A stretch of DNA of 64,000 nucleotides from Cryphonectria parasitica EP155 (lineage: Eukaryota; Ascomycota; Sordariomycetes; Diaporthales; Cryphonectriaceae), in the NCBI RefSeq assembly GCF_011745365.1, contig NW_024468909.1:1550001-1614000 (forward strand), written 5' to 3'. Positions 23,957 through 35,038 of the stretch are shown here, one piece after another. The first letter of the stretch is position 1. Every line of letters begins with the position of its first letter. The notes under the pieces are model-generated. The model searched no databases, was not told the DNA's origin, and saw nothing but the letters and a program-made list of their open reading frames with translations. The translations under genes were made by a program, and so were the position numbers.

Positions 23957-24609
23957 GAGCATGTCTCGCCTTGTTGTATAGTCACCTATGGCGCTGTGCA
24001 TGCTCTTTTCTCTCACATTTCTCTCTCTTCTTTCTAAAAGGGTTGTGTGCGTATAGATCAGGACTGGCATTGCGTTGGCGTTTTCGAGATATTTCCTTGT
24101 CATGCTATATACTTGTACATATAGTAACAAAAGGGGAGGGGCATGTCTATATCTTGAGACGGCAAAACTTTTTACTTCCAAGCTGGTGATGCACCTCCAT
24201 GGTGGTCTTATGCTTCTCAGGGCAGATTTCTTCATGCTCTCACTAGATATATTCTAGTCTCGCCTATCATCCAAGCCAAAGACGTTCTCCACCCAGATCT
24301 CATAGCATGAATCATGATAGCCTGTCTTCATCGTGGATTTATAAACGCAAATCACCAGCAATGTTATCGCCATCGTCGGCGCCGAAGCGGCCGACAGAGG
24401 GGCGTCTTCGGTACCGTGCTCGGCTAAGGTTGCAAGCCCGACTTACGCCATGTTGGAAGGGGGGCATGCACATCACCGCGCAAATAAAACCAGTTCGTTC
24501 TTTGTCTCTGATAAAGCCTGCTTGTCTACCCATTCTCCTCTGCTCACGTGTGGAGGTTAGCTGAGCTGTACACATTTACCGCCCTCCAACCGTAAGAAAC
24601 GCATTCACG
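23918..24609. other. Intergenic region, MRH4 3' flank and DLH promoter
   Basis: About 690 bases between two rightward genes. A CAG/TAG repeat opens it just after the MRH4 stop. No gene is seen. Confidence 0.6.
23927..23947. repeat. (CAG)7 repeat followed by (TAG)3
   Basis: Seven CAG units directly followed by TAG units begin ten bases after the MRH4 stop codon, so they are in the 3' untranslated region. Confidence 0.9.
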
Positions 24610-25599
24610 ATGTCGTGCAAAGACTGCGAGGAGATCCCTCCTGTGTCGTCCCAGTACAGCGAGAAGGGCAGATATGAGACCATCGCTGGGTTCAAGACGT
24701 GTAAGTTTACTCTACCTCCGCAGGGAACCCTTAATTTGGGCCGGAAAGCGAGCCACCCACCCGGCTTTTCAATGACAGAACGTTGACCATCCTGTTTTCT
24801 TTTCTTATTCTTCCTCCTCAAGACGTCACGGGCCCAGCAGACGCGACGCGCATTGTCATAGAAATTTACGACGTCTTCGGTTTCGCCTCGCAGACCATCC
24901 AGGGCGCAGACCGGCTCGCCGAGCATCTGGGCAACACGCTGGTCGTCCTCCCGGATCTCCTCGAGGGCAAGTACGTGCAGCACGACTGGATCCCCGCCGA
25001 CACGCCCGAGAAGCAGCAGCTGCTGCAGGAATTCCGCTCTGGCCCGGGAAACATCAGCACTGCTGTAGAGAGCCTCTTACGAGTACGCGCCGCGGTCGGG
25101 AAGAAGTACCCTGCCGTCGAGCGCCATGTCGCTGTGGGGGGGTTGTGCTGGGGGGGCAAGGTTGCTGTGAAGGTCTCTGGAGAGGGGAACGAGGGGCAAG
25201 GAAGGAGGTTTGAGGTGGCCTGGACGGCGCATCCTGGGTGAGTCAACAGCTAATGGGGAAGAAGAAGAGAGAAGAAGGAAGACAATTGGTGGTATAGAGC
25301 GTTTCAGATGTGGATGCTAACGAGTTCTCCTCGGATCAAGCGGCCTCGACGTCGAGGATACCAAGGCTATGAACGTCCCTTACATCTGCCTCGCCTCCCC
25401 AGGTGAGGACGCAGATACGGTCGCAAAAGTGAAGCAGATCGTGGAGACGCCGCCCAGGGTTGGATATGTCGAGACGTTTGGCCCTCCCATGTTCCATGGC
25501 TGGATGGGCGCGAGGGCCAACTTGGATGACGAATTGAACAGGAGAGAGTTTGAACGCGGCTATCAAACCGTGGCCCGCTGGCTGAACAAATTCATCTGA
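24610..25599 (+). CDS. Dienelactone hydrolase family protein
   Basis: Three exons, 24610-24700, 24823-25237 and 25341-25599, giving 254 residues; donors are GTAAGT and GTGAGT. The product has the alpha/beta-hydrolase dienelactone-hydrolase pattern. It begins with a Cys-rich MSCKDCEE typical of fungal members. The strand IVIEIYDVFGF follows, then the nucleophile elbow GGLCWGGK with Cys near residue 139. Later come Asp in SPGEDAD and His in MFHGWMGAR, completing the Cys-Asp-His triad in the usual order. The length is normal for the family. Such enzymes cleave dienelactones in aromatic catabolism, but most fungal paralogues have no proven substrate and I cannot choose one. It lies between MRH4 and an NSRP1-like gene with no metabolic neighbours, so there is no cluster context. 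Confidence 0.9.
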
Positions 25600-25966
25600 C
25601 AATTTATTATTAGTATTTGGAGGCAAGCGGATATGCAGACCTTCTTGAAGCTATAGAGCTCAAGTGAAGGTGGATGGAATTCCTTTCAGGAGGATGATAA
25701 GAGTTGTACTTGAGTACCTTGGTACTATTATTATAGCACAACTGAGAAACTCTCTACTGAACGTATACGCTTGATCAATGCAGACTTGGCCCATGACAGG
25801 GGTCCAATCTCTAGTAAGTCTCCAGGGGTGGGGCACTGTGGCTGGTGCGTGTGTTCCTGCCGGCCCCCCTTCCAAAACGTCAGAACTGGGGCTGCCATAC
25901 GCAAGAGCGTGCTCTCCTGTTTGGGCCTTTCCACATCGCTTTCACAACGCGCCAAACAAACGCACC
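25600..25966. other. Intergenic region, NSRP1-like promoter
   Basis: About 370 bases between two rightward genes. An in-frame ATG at 25778 could lengthen the downstream protein, but the extra 63 residues look non-coding. No other feature is seen. Confidence 0.5.
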
Positions 25967-27208
25967 ATGAGCAAGCCTGGCTTATCCTTCGGGCTCAGCC
26001 TGAATGCAAAGAAACCAGCCTCAGCCCGAGCACCGCACCCTCCGAAACGAAAAATAGCATTTGGCGGCGGAGCCGACGACGACTCAGACGATGAGGCGCA
26101 GGGCCGCCCCAAGGACGAAGTGGCCATCACAGAGCTCGACGGCTTCGGCACATCACCAGCAACAACAGGCACAGACACAACGACCGGCACATCCAAGAGG
26201 AAACACGGCAAGACACCCCTCGAGCCGCCAAAGCTCAAGTCCAAGTCCGACTCCAGTCGCCAGTTCGGCGACCTGTCCTCGGCGCTTACATCACGCAAGT
26301 ATGCCGAGGCCGCACAGTCCCTTGACCCGTCTGTGTACGACTACGATGCCGCCTACGACAGCCTCAAGGCCGCCGAGAGACAGCGCGAGGCCGAGGTGAA
26401 GAAGGAGAGCGCCCAGCGCAAGTCGCGCTACATGGCGGACGTCACCAAGGCAGCGGAGCAGCGCGAACGGGACCGGGGCGTCGCAGAGCTCAAGAAGATC
26501 CAGCGCGAGCGGGAGGCGGAGGGCGACGAGTTTGCGGACAAGGAGATGTTCGTCACAGAGGCGTACAAGCGGAAGCAGGAGGAGGACAGGAAGGCCGAGG
26601 AGGAAGAGAGGAAGCGGGAGGAGGACGAGCGCAAGAAGAATAAGTTTGGCGGCATGACGGGGTTCCACAAGGAACTGCTCGATCGGGACGACCAGAAGCG
26701 GGCGGATATGGAGAAACTGGCGGCCGAGGCGGCCAAGGGCGGTGGGGCCCTGGTAGCGGAGGATGATGACAAGGAGAAGACGGAGACCGATATTGCAAGG
26801 GAGATCAACGCCAAGGGTGGGAAGGTTGTGGTCAACGAGGAGGGCGAGGTCGTCGACAAGCGGGAGCTGCTGAGGGGCGGGCTGAACCTAGGCGCAAAAA
26901 AGAAGACAGATGAGCCCAAGGAGGCTGGCCGATCGTCCTCGGGCACGAAACCACGCGACCAGTCCAAGGGCTACTTTGGCTCTGGAGGCAAGCAGGCCAT
27001 GCGCGAGCGGCAGACGCGCATGCTGGAGGCGCAGCTGGAAGAGTCCCTCAAGAGGGCGCGCGAGGAGGAGGAGGAGGAGAGGAAGAAGATCGAGCAGGCG
27101 TCCAAGTCACAAAAGACGGCCACAGACATCTCGAGCGCCAAGGAGAGATATCTCGCCCGGAAGAGGGCAGCGGAGGAGGCAAAAAAGAACGGCGAGGATG
27201 TGCCATAA
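25967..27208 (+). CDS. NSRP1-like nuclear speckle splicing regulatory protein
   Basis: A single exon of 413 residues from the ATG at 25967 (MSKPGLSFGLSL). The central region is an extremely charged Glu/Lys/Arg coiled coil of about 200 residues. It carries the NSRP1 N-terminal domain pattern: DPSVYDYDAAYDSLKA, then KSRYMADVTKAAEQRE, EGDEFADKEMFVTEAYKRK, and finally GGMTGFHKELLDRDD. Animal NSRP1/CCDC55 binds RNA in nuclear speckles and regulates alternative splicing. A fungal role in pre-mRNA processing is inference. The N-terminal part has an acidic Asp/Ser patch (DDDSDDEA), a likely CK2-type site. The upstream in-frame ATG at 25778 is disfavoured because the family begins near the chosen Met and the extension has no matching character. 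Confidence 0.85.
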   Translation: MSKPGLSFGLSLNAKKPASARAPHPPKRKIAFGGGADDDSDDEAQGRPKDEVAITELDGFGTSPATTGTDTTTGTSKRKHGKTPLEPPKLKSKSDSSRQFGDLSSALTSRKYAEAAQSLDPSVYDYDAAYDSLKAAERQREAEVKKESAQRKSRYMADVTKAAEQRERDRGVAELKKIQREREAEGDEFADKEMFVTEAYKRKQEEDRKAEEEERKREEDERKKNKFGGMTGFHKELLDRDDQKRADMEKLAAEAAKGGGALVAEDDDKEKTETDIAREINAKGGKVVVNEEGEVVDKRELLRGGLNLGAKKKTDEPKEAGRSSSGTKPRDQSKGYFGSGGKQAMRERQTRMLEAQLEESLKRAREEEEEERKKIEQASKSQKTATDISSAKERYLARKRAAEEAKKNGEDVP

Positions 27209-27436
27209 CATTAGATTTTGATACCCAAAGTCCTCCAGAAAAGGACCTCAACAGATTGGAGAGTTTTATCCGACTTCTATACGCCATATTGTGTCCTCCA
27301 CCTTGCCTGCAGATTTCACACACAGTCAAGCCATGGCTCCGTGTAAAGCATCATAATATACGCTTCCTGTTGTTCACCATGTCCATCCCAGAACCCATCG
27401 TACATCGTGGTCGAATTGTCGGGCAACGTGTGGATT
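27209..27436. other. Short convergent intergenic region
   Basis: About 230 bases between the stops of the NSRP1-like gene and TIM13. Only 3' untranslated sequence is expected here. Confidence 0.6.
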
Positions 27437-27766
27437 TTAGAGCGATGCTTGCTCCCGTTTTATTCTCTGAATGTATGCCGAGTTCACTTGGTTCCAGGCC
27501 GACATGTACTTCTCCATGCAGCTGGTGAAGCATTTCTGCTCGCCACTCGATAGTGAGGATCCGGGTTTAGCGACGCATCTCTCGAAGCAGTTCTCGTTCA
27601 TTTTCTACAGTTCTCGGATCAGCCGGCGCAAGACAGCAAGCAGGATGTAGAGCGGGAGGGAAACTGTATGCGGACTTACCTCCATTAGTATGCGCACATT
27701 GGCCGTGTTCGACTCGAGCTGGACCTGGCGCATGACCGCATCTTTGAGAAGGCTGCTGGAGTCCAT
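27437..27766 (-). CDS. TIM13: Mitochondrial intermembrane-space chaperone Tim13
   Basis: Two exons, 27766-27680 and 27604-27437, joined at phase 0 (GTAAGT donor, TGTAG acceptor), giving 84 residues. The protein has the twin CX3C motif of the small Tim family: CFERC, then after 14 residues CFTSC. Between and after these are the family residues of Tim13 (KPGSSLSSGEQ, MEKYMSAWNQVNSAY). Tim13 pairs with Tim8 as a hexameric chaperone that carries hydrophobic precursors, such as Tim23, across the intermembrane space. It has no cleavable presequence; the four cysteines are oxidised by Mia40. The N-terminal helix (LKDAVMRQVQLESNTANVRI) and total length match the family. The gene is divergent with the cargo-lectin gene. 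Confidence 0.95.
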
Positions 27767-28360
27767 GGTGGAGGAGGAGCGTATGGTTGGAAGGGGGGGG
27801 GGGGGCTGAGCTTCGGAGAGATTGGGTTTACATGTAAAAAAAGAAAAAAGGCTGAAGATGATGATGATCGCTTTCCAGAAAATCCAGAGCCTTGCCTGTG
27901 GCGGTGCTGCTCTGCCCAGATCCTCACCTGGGGGAACAGGCAATCCCTGTCCTCCTGTATGTATTTCATAAGAGAGCCTCTCAGTGAGGTGCTGCAGGGG
28001 TAGCTCCAGACCCCAGCAGAGCCTAGGGCCAGAACTCAGGTCCCGCCGCCCCCCCCCAGCGGCAGGCAACCCACAAGCTCCCGCAAAAGAACCCCTACCC
28101 CAAACACCTGCTACAAGAAAAGAGGCCAGCTAGCGGTTCACCAGGTCCAGCAGCAAGCAGGTTGACGAGTGGACATCTGACTTCCACTTCCACCTCTGTC
28201 TCTCACCTTGGACAAACTCTCCTCCTACGGCGAACTGCCGACCACCTCTCCTTTCTGTTTTGCTGGTCATCAACACTGACTGCACTCTTGGTTGTTTTAA
28301 TTCCTTTTTTGTCTGTTCTCCCTTTGGTCTTCAATTCTGGTGTCATCGTATCTGGGGACA
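27767..28360. promoter_or_regulatory. Divergent promoter region between TIM13 and the lectin gene
   Basis: About 590 bases between two divergent starts. It contains a 13-base G tract (27793-27805) near the TIM13 start and a 9-base C tract (28049-28057). A CT-rich stretch at about 28195-28340 precedes the lectin ATG. Confidence 0.45.
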
Positions 28361-29594
28361 ATGTGGTTCAGCGCGTGGTTGTCGGCCTTGTGCCTGGCAA
28401 CACTTGCTCTTGGAGCCACCAAGCAGGATAAGCAAGATGACAGTGGGAGTACAATCAAGAGCATAGGGGTTTGTAGTCACCCTTTTTTTCTTCTTCTCTC
28501 CCTTGGGCAGAGAAAGATATATTGTGGACTGCATAGCTAACAATCCTTTGTCCTCACAGCTGCGAACCCACACCCTGCAACAGGTTGGAACCCCGAGACC
28601 GCAACGGCAGCTCCTCACGCGACAATCAACATGCTGACATTCCTGACAATTTTTTCTGATACCAGCCTTACCTCGACTCTGACATGCAAAGTCGCTGGTA
28701 TGACTTTGGAGGTGATGCAGTAGTGAGGACGGATGCGTACGTATAATACTGACCGACGATCGTCGATGATCGACGTTGGTTTCGCATGTCCTCTCGGAGC
28801 CCCAGTGTCTAACATCTGTGTCTCTCTTTTTCTGGGACAGGTACATTCGGCTCACCTCTGACCAGCCCTCGCAGATGGGCTGGTTGTGGTCCAAGGTCCC
28901 GCTGACCGCGACGAACTGGGAGATCGAGGTCGAGTTCAAGATCCACGGCAAGGGCAACCTCTTCGGTGACGGCTTCGCCATGTGGCTCACCAAGACGCGC
29001 GCGCAACCGGGCCCCGTGTTTGGCAGCGTGGACAACTTCGAGGGGCTGGGCATCTTCTTCGACACGTACAAGAACAACCGACCGGGCACCGTGTTCCCCT
29101 ACGTGATGGCGATGGTTGGCGACGGCCAAACCTCATACGACAAGAACACGGACGGCAAGCAGCAGGAGTTTGCGGGGTGCTCGGCCCGGGGCATTCGACA
29201 CTCGGCCGTGCCGAGCAAGTTCCGCCTGACGTACTTCCAGGACAAGGAGCTCCGGCTGGAGCTGCAGTACAAGAAGGACGGCGACTGGATCCTGTGCTTC
29301 GAGACCTTCCAGCCCCCGGCCATCCCCAACGTGGCGTACCTGGGCTTCAGCTCCGAGACGGGCGAGCTGAGCGACAACCACGACATCGTCTCCATCAGCG
29401 CCAAGAACCTGTACCAGTCGAACCCCTCGTCCACCCCCGGGAGCAGCAGGAGAAAGAGGCCCAACCCTAAGAAGAAGGGCGGCAGCTGGCTTTGGTTCTT
29501 TGGCAAGATCATCCTGTTCATCCTCGCGGCCGGCGGTTCCTACGTGGGCTATACTGCGTGGCGTGCCAACACCGCGCGGCGAAGTCGTTTCTGA
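28361..29594 (+). CDS. L-type lectin cargo receptor (VIP36/ERGIC-53-like)
   Basis: Four exons, 28361-28468, 28560-28583, 28666-28736 and 28841-29594, giving 318 residues. The second exon is only 24 bases (LRTHTLQQ). A signal peptide is visible (MWFSAWLSALCLATLALGA). The leguminous-lectin-like domain (about 30-260) has the expected phrases: PYLDSDMQSRWYDFGGDAVV, TSDQPSQMGWLWSKVPL, GDGFAMWLTK, and the metal/sugar loop FEGLGIFFDTYKNN. It also has two conserved cysteines, in AGCSARG and ILCFETF. One membrane helix follows (FFGKIILFILAAGGSYVGYTAW), then a short basic cytosolic tail ending RRSRF. Such lectins bind high-mannose glycans and carry glycoproteins between ER and Golgi. The tail lacks the KKxx or KKFF ending of ERGIC-53/Emp47 and resembles the VIP36 class more. 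Confidence 0.9.
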
Positions 29595-29963
29595 GAGAGG
29601 CGCGAAGAAGAGGCGTAGTGGTGGCTTTGAGCGGCATCTGGGTGGAACAGGGAAGGGTTCAACGATGGACGTGTTGGGAAATGAATGACTGTGACGATCG
29701 GAAGAAAACATTCCAATTGTGCCGAAGGGAGATTCATTCACCTTTTTTTCTTTTCTTTTTCTCACTGCACAGGTCCTGGGAGTTCAGGGAGAAGATTCAG
29801 ATCAAAAAAAAAATAAATAAAAAGTAACATGTATATGCTGATCGATGTGTGTGTCCAACACAAGGCCAGGCTGTCGAATGTTGATGTAGGTGCAGAATCA
29901 AGCAGACTTTATGATACATACATATGCCGCATATGCTGTTATTGTCTGCTAGATGATAACATG

Positions 29964-29990
29964 AGCAGCAGCAGCAGCAGCAGCAGCAGC
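29964..29990. repeat. (AGC)9 microsatellite
   Basis: Nine perfect AGC units in the 3' flank of the lectin gene. Confidence 0.9.
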
Positions 29991-30153
29991 ATAATGGTGC
30001 AGTGTGATTGTCCTGCAGCGTGGGATATTGAACCTTCTCGACGTAGGGCGTACATCACATTTCGGATGAGATTCCAGACCCCAAAAGTTCCCGTCACACA
30101 CTGGAACGGATGTCAGTCCGTTTAAGTATTTTATTTGAAACTTATTTTCTGCA

Positions 30154-30197
30154 TCCTCCTCCTCCTCCTCCTCCTCCTCCTCCTCCTCCTCCTCCTC
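30154..30197. repeat. (TCC)n microsatellite, about 15 units
   Basis: Forty-four bases of perfect TCC repeat between the lectin and PKA genes. It is a pure homopyrimidine/homopurine tract and could form a triplex (inference). Confidence 0.9.
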
Positions 30198-33177
30198 GTT
30201 CTTCTTCTTTTCCGCTCTCTGCAAACCCTGGTTCAATCGTTCCGTAGTGGCAGTTTTTACTTACCCCTCTCCAGCGTCCTGATCAAGATTTGGGCTGCTG
30301 CACCCGGCATACATCTCGACACTACTATCTCTCCAAGTCCGATCATGGCCAAGCGCTAACGCTGAATAGTCAGTCGGCTGGCCGCCATGCCGTACGTTTC
30401 TTTTTTACTTTGCACATGGTATAGTACAACGGCACGGCTAGCCAACAGCTCCGCGGCCCCCTCAGACAAGGCGTACCTTGGGGGCTGACGAAGAAGTAAA
30501 CCCCCCCCCCCCCCGCCATTCGACTGATCTCGTTCCATCCATCCATCCACGATGAACGCCGCCGTCGGGGTTGACAGAGACATGTGCAGAGACAAGTGAA
30601 CAGAAAAAGAGAGACAATGGACTCACTGGCGGCTGAGGATTGAGGCAGAAGAAGGAGAGAGAAAGCAGAAGAAGGAAGAAGGGAAAGGGGAAAAGGCAAA
30701 AGAGGGGGAAATAATTAGTCGTTGCCAGGAAAATAGCCATGGTACAATAGTACATACCACACATAGTAGCTGGTGACCGACTGCTGCGTACACACGCAGT
30801 GGTACTACTTGCAGTCCAATGGCGCCACTCACTAACCACCAAGACAAGTGAGGGCATCCGAGGAGGAGGCATCGAGACCCTTTCTTTGACGGAGAAAATA
30901 ACCATTTGAGAGACGAGCAGAGAGAGGCCTGCTTTATTGTGTTGATTTTGGTGTTATTTCCCCTCTCCCTCCCTTACTTCCCGCCTCCCTCTTGAAAAGA
31001 TCTATCTCATGATTTTGCATATATCCCTCTTGCTTGAAAGCAGCCTGGCTCCATCGCAACCACCCCCCCCCCCAAACAATCATCCCCCTCCGTCTGTTCC
31101 TCGACTGACCCCTCAGGAATTTGCTTTCGTCTACCGTTAATAAGCCACATTTGTTTGTTGTGGAGGTAACGTCTTGTCTTGGAACGAGACTCAGCTCATA
31201 GATCGCACTGGGTTCCACGTTGTACCATATTCCTTCTTTTCCTTTTTGCCTTCTTCTCTTACCTCTTTGCGTTCCTTCTCTCTTCTTCCCTTTCTTCTTC
31301 CTTCTTGGGGTCCCTTACAGTTTGTTGTCGACTCCTTCCTGCTGTGTCTGAAAGCAAAAATCCCTCCAATCCTCTCCACACTTGCCTCTCCTACTCATGC
31401 TGCAACCATCTGTCAAGCCATAGCCCCCTCCATCCTGGCACCCACCCTTCTTCTCCAGCAACTCCACAGTTACCCCCGCCTTTGTTCCTCACCGCACACA
31501 CACCCCCCCGTCCGCAGCAGAGGGGCGCGCCACTTCCAGTTTCCAGCCCGCAGCTCCAGCTCTCAACCTAGGCAACTTTCTCTTGCTGCCGGTGCCACTC
31601 TCAAGCAGGACATTCCCCCCTCGAGCCCTTTTCTCTGCTCCCAGCTGTACAGCTCATCGTACTGCGTCCAAAACCCAAACCTGCTGCTGGGAGAGCTGCA
31701 CGCCTGTATGTGAATTGTGTTCTTCTGCTCCCTTCTTTTTCTGGGCCTGCAGTGGTGATCCAATATTTTCCCGGACACCGAATAATCTCGACTTGATCCC
31801 GGTCCTTTTCAGGTGTCCTAATCCGGCGACAGCTTTGACTGGATTGGCCTCCTCTGCGGACCAGTAAAATACCTATCCCGTCCCAGCTCTGTCGCCAGTC
31901 CATTATACTTCGCCGTCCTCAGCCCTCAAGTAGGCTGCTCTCTCTTTCTACCAGAGAGAGCCCAGGAAAAGGCCTGGACCCCCTTTATACACACGTCCTC
32001 ATTCCATCGTCCCACCCGCCGTGGTCCGCTCCTCAAAAGTCGCTCGCCATCATCCTGCAGTAAACAGGTCCAGAGCAGTCCGTTCCCCTCCTCTAGCCAG
32101 ATCTTTCTCTCATCGGGTCTGCAACCAATTGCGGCCGTCTTGTGCTGCTTTGCATCTCCCTGCGACGGAGCGCACACTTCTTCCCTCCTTGCACTGACTG
32201 GGTTCAACCAACCCTGAGAAGTGCCTCACAGCCGCTCTGCTCCTTCAATTATCCCCGACCTTGGACGCAGGCACAGGCGCTGGCCCCCTCTCGCTTCTGA
32301 GTCCGACCCCTGATCCTCTCTGTCTTTTTTCTCTTCCTCTTTTTGAGGGTCACTTCGTTAGGGAGGTGAAGAGGAAAAGAGAGAAGATCTCATACGTATC
32401 CACCTGCAGATTGTCTCAGGGATTCTCGTGACAAGGGACGCATACAGACACAGACACAGACTATTCTCAGCTAGCCACTCACCCATACTGCACGCTACCT
32501 TACAACCTCACACATATATGCGAGTCACCAGAAGATTCCAACCCGACCAGTCCAGATCCAACAGCTCAAACAATTCCCTGTCCATGGTCGAATCTGCAGT
32601 CCATCAATTCGACAGACAGCTAGCTACGCAACTTCCGCTCACGACAGGTCGGAAGCCAAACCGGGTTTGACAGCCCTCCTTGCCCTACCCTTCGACCTGC
32701 CTCTCAGGGCCAAAGCCAAGGATCTCAATCGAGCAAGCTTTCTATTATTTTCCCTCTTCGGGCTCTTGCAGCTTACAGAACACGCCTTCCTCCTATCCGT
32801 CTACCTATATCTCTTATTTCACAACCACATCAGTTTGGAGGGGGAAAGAGGAAGAAAGAGGAAGAAAGAGGGCGCGAAGGAGAGAGAAAGAGAGACTGAC
32901 TGAGTAGGTGTGAGAGTGAGAGAGTAAGAGGAAGGGAGACACGACCGACGACAACACATACACGCAGCTCAGGTGCTATAGACAGCGACGGCCAAGCAGG
33001 GAATAACGCTGACGACCGCCGTATTCCGATCCTCCTCGTCCCTGCCCACACACCCCCGCGGCGCACTCCGTGCCGCCCCCCCTCCCCTTTTCCTACCCAC
33101 TCTCCTCTGGGCCCTGGTCGAACGAGCCCCGGTTGCTCTTCTCGTGCTCCAACCCCCGTCCCGATCGCAACGTCTTC

Positions 33178-33346
33178 ATGCCTAGCCTCGGTTTCCTCAA
33201 GAAGAAACGGACGAGGGACGGTGATCCCAATAGCTCGACCAGCCAACCCACGAGCCCAGTCACGCCTACCAACACAGCGCGGAGCTTCGACCATACGCCT
33301 AACCTCAGCTCCCCTGCCGCCCAGCCCTTTACCGACCCGCAGCAGC

Positions 33347-33377
<31 letters not shown>

Positions 33378-35038
33378 GAAGGTCGCACCGGCCCCGAGGC
33401 CGTCTGAGGGCGAGAAGGCGGCCATGAATCCTGCCACTGCACACCTGGCCGCCCCTTATGCACCTCCTGCGCACTCTCCGTCCCCGGGCACCAACCCGCA
33501 ACAGATTGCAGCCGCCCCGGGTGTGCTCCCGAGTATCGCCAACCTAATTCACCCCCAGCATGACGGTGCTGCCCAACAGCAACAACAACAGAGTATACCT
33601 GCAACACAACAACAACAGCCTTCAAATCAACCCGGCCAATTCCCTGCGCCGCCCGCAAACGGCGGAACAGCTCCCGCCGCCAGCCTCCAGCAGCAGCAGC
33701 CCCAACAACAACAACTCCAACAGCAACAGCAGGTATCCAATATGTCACAACAACAACAACAACAACAACCAACGCCTGCCCAGACGCCACAGGCGCAGCA
33801 GCCTGTTGTGCAGCAGCAGGCCAGGCAGACAAAGGGAAAATACTCGCTGGCCGACTTCGAGATCCTGAGGACCCTCGGAACCGGTAGCTTCGGCAGGGTG
33901 CATCTCGTCCAGTCGAGGCACAACCAGAGGTTCTACGCCGTCAAGGTGCTGAAGAAGGCACAGGTTGTCAAGATGAAGCAGGTCGAACACACCAATGACG
34001 AGCGGAAGATGCTAGGCGAGGTCAAGCACCCATTCCTGATCACGCTGTGGGGGACTTTCCAGGACTCGAGGAATCTTTACATGGTCATGGACTTTGTCGA
34101 GGGCGGCGAGCTGTTCTCGCTACTGAGAAAATCCGGTGTATGTCTTCCTTTCGTCTTTCTTTCCTTCTCTTTCCCAAATTGAATGACAATCCCTCCGCTG
34201 ACACATCAATTGACTCTCAGCGCTTTCCAAATCCGGTCGCCAAATTCTACGCCGCCGAGGTGACCCTTGCTCTCGAGTATCTACACGAACGGAATATCAT
34301 ATACCGAGACCTCAAGCCGGAAAATTTACTACTCGACCGGCACGGCCACCTCAAGATCACAGATTTTGGCTTTGCGAAAAGAGTGCCAGACAAGACATGG
34401 ACACTTTGCGGCACACCTGACTACCTCGCGCCGGAGGTCGTGTCGAATAAGGGGTACAATAAATCGGTGGACTGGTATGCTACCCCCCAACCCACCCCCA
34501 TCGGGGCAGAGAGAAGCAGAGAATGGAGGGACGTAGAGAGAAACGCTGACAGACGAGCTGCAGGTGGTCACTAGGGATTCTGATATACGAGATGCTGTGT
34601 GGATACACGCCGTTCTGGGACAGCGGCTCACCCATGAAGATTTACGAAAACATCCTGCGCGGCAAGGTCAAGTATCCGGCGTATATCAACCCCGACGCCC
34701 AGGACCTGCTGGAGCGGCTAATCACGGCGGACCTGACGAAGAGGCTGGGAAACCTATACGGCGGCCCCAAGGATGTGAAGCAGCATGCCTGGTTTGCCGA
34801 GGTCACATGGGACCGTCTCGCCCGAAAAGACATCGATGCCCCGTACACGCCACCAGTCAAGGCCGGTGCCGGCGATGCCAGCCAGTTTGACAGGTATCCT
34901 GAGGACCCCGAGAGATACGGCGCGGGGGGCAATGACGAGTAAGTCCTAAACCAGATGAGCAACCCACCCGCTTGGTCAGGCTGAACTGAGCTGACAACCT
35001 GTTTCAACAGATACGGATCCCTCTTCCCCGATTTCTAG
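33178..35038 (+). CDS. cAMP-dependent protein kinase catalytic subunit
   Basis: Four exons, 33178-34137, 34221-34474, 34564-34938 and 35011-35038, giving 538 residues. The start is the first in-frame ATG and gives [14 protein letters not shown], an N-terminus typical of filamentous-fungal PKA subunits. Residues 1-225 are a long Pro/Gln/Ser-rich extension with a 13-Gln run (33340-33378) and several shorter ones. The AGC kinase domain follows from about 227: [39 protein letters not shown], the activation segment [13 protein letters not shown] with its phosphorylatable Thr, and [16 protein letters not shown] across the second splice junction. The AGC tail ends YGSLFPDF, an FxxF hydrophobic motif, mostly encoded by a final exon of 28 bases. 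PKA acts downstream of cAMP in nutrient sensing, growth and infection-related development of fungi. Confidence 0.95.
33340..33378 (+). repeat. CAG/CAA repeat encoding 13 Gln in the PKA subunit
   Basis: Thirteen Gln codons, mostly CAA with CAG at the ends, in the N-terminal extension of the PKA catalytic subunit. Several smaller CAA/CAG runs follow at about 33577-33625 and 33690-33770. Confidence 0.9.

Larger units (their letters stand above)
29595..33177. promoter_or_regulatory. 3.6 kb gene-free region and PKA 5' leader
   Basis: This lies between the lectin stop and the PKA catalytic-subunit start. It holds (AGC)9 at 29964-29990 and a TCC repeat at 30154-30197. C tracts lie at 30501-30514 and 31063-31073, and a long CT-rich zone at about 31220-32350 is likely promoter/leader. 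Purine-rich GAGA sequence at 32840-32940 precedes the start. None of the short open frames has a domain. Confidence 0.5.

Noticed and set aside
25778..25966. Upstream in-frame ATG extending the NSRP1-like protein by 63 residues.
   Set aside because: The added residues are Gly/Pro/Trp-rich with no family resemblance; the family N-terminus fits the ATG at 25967.
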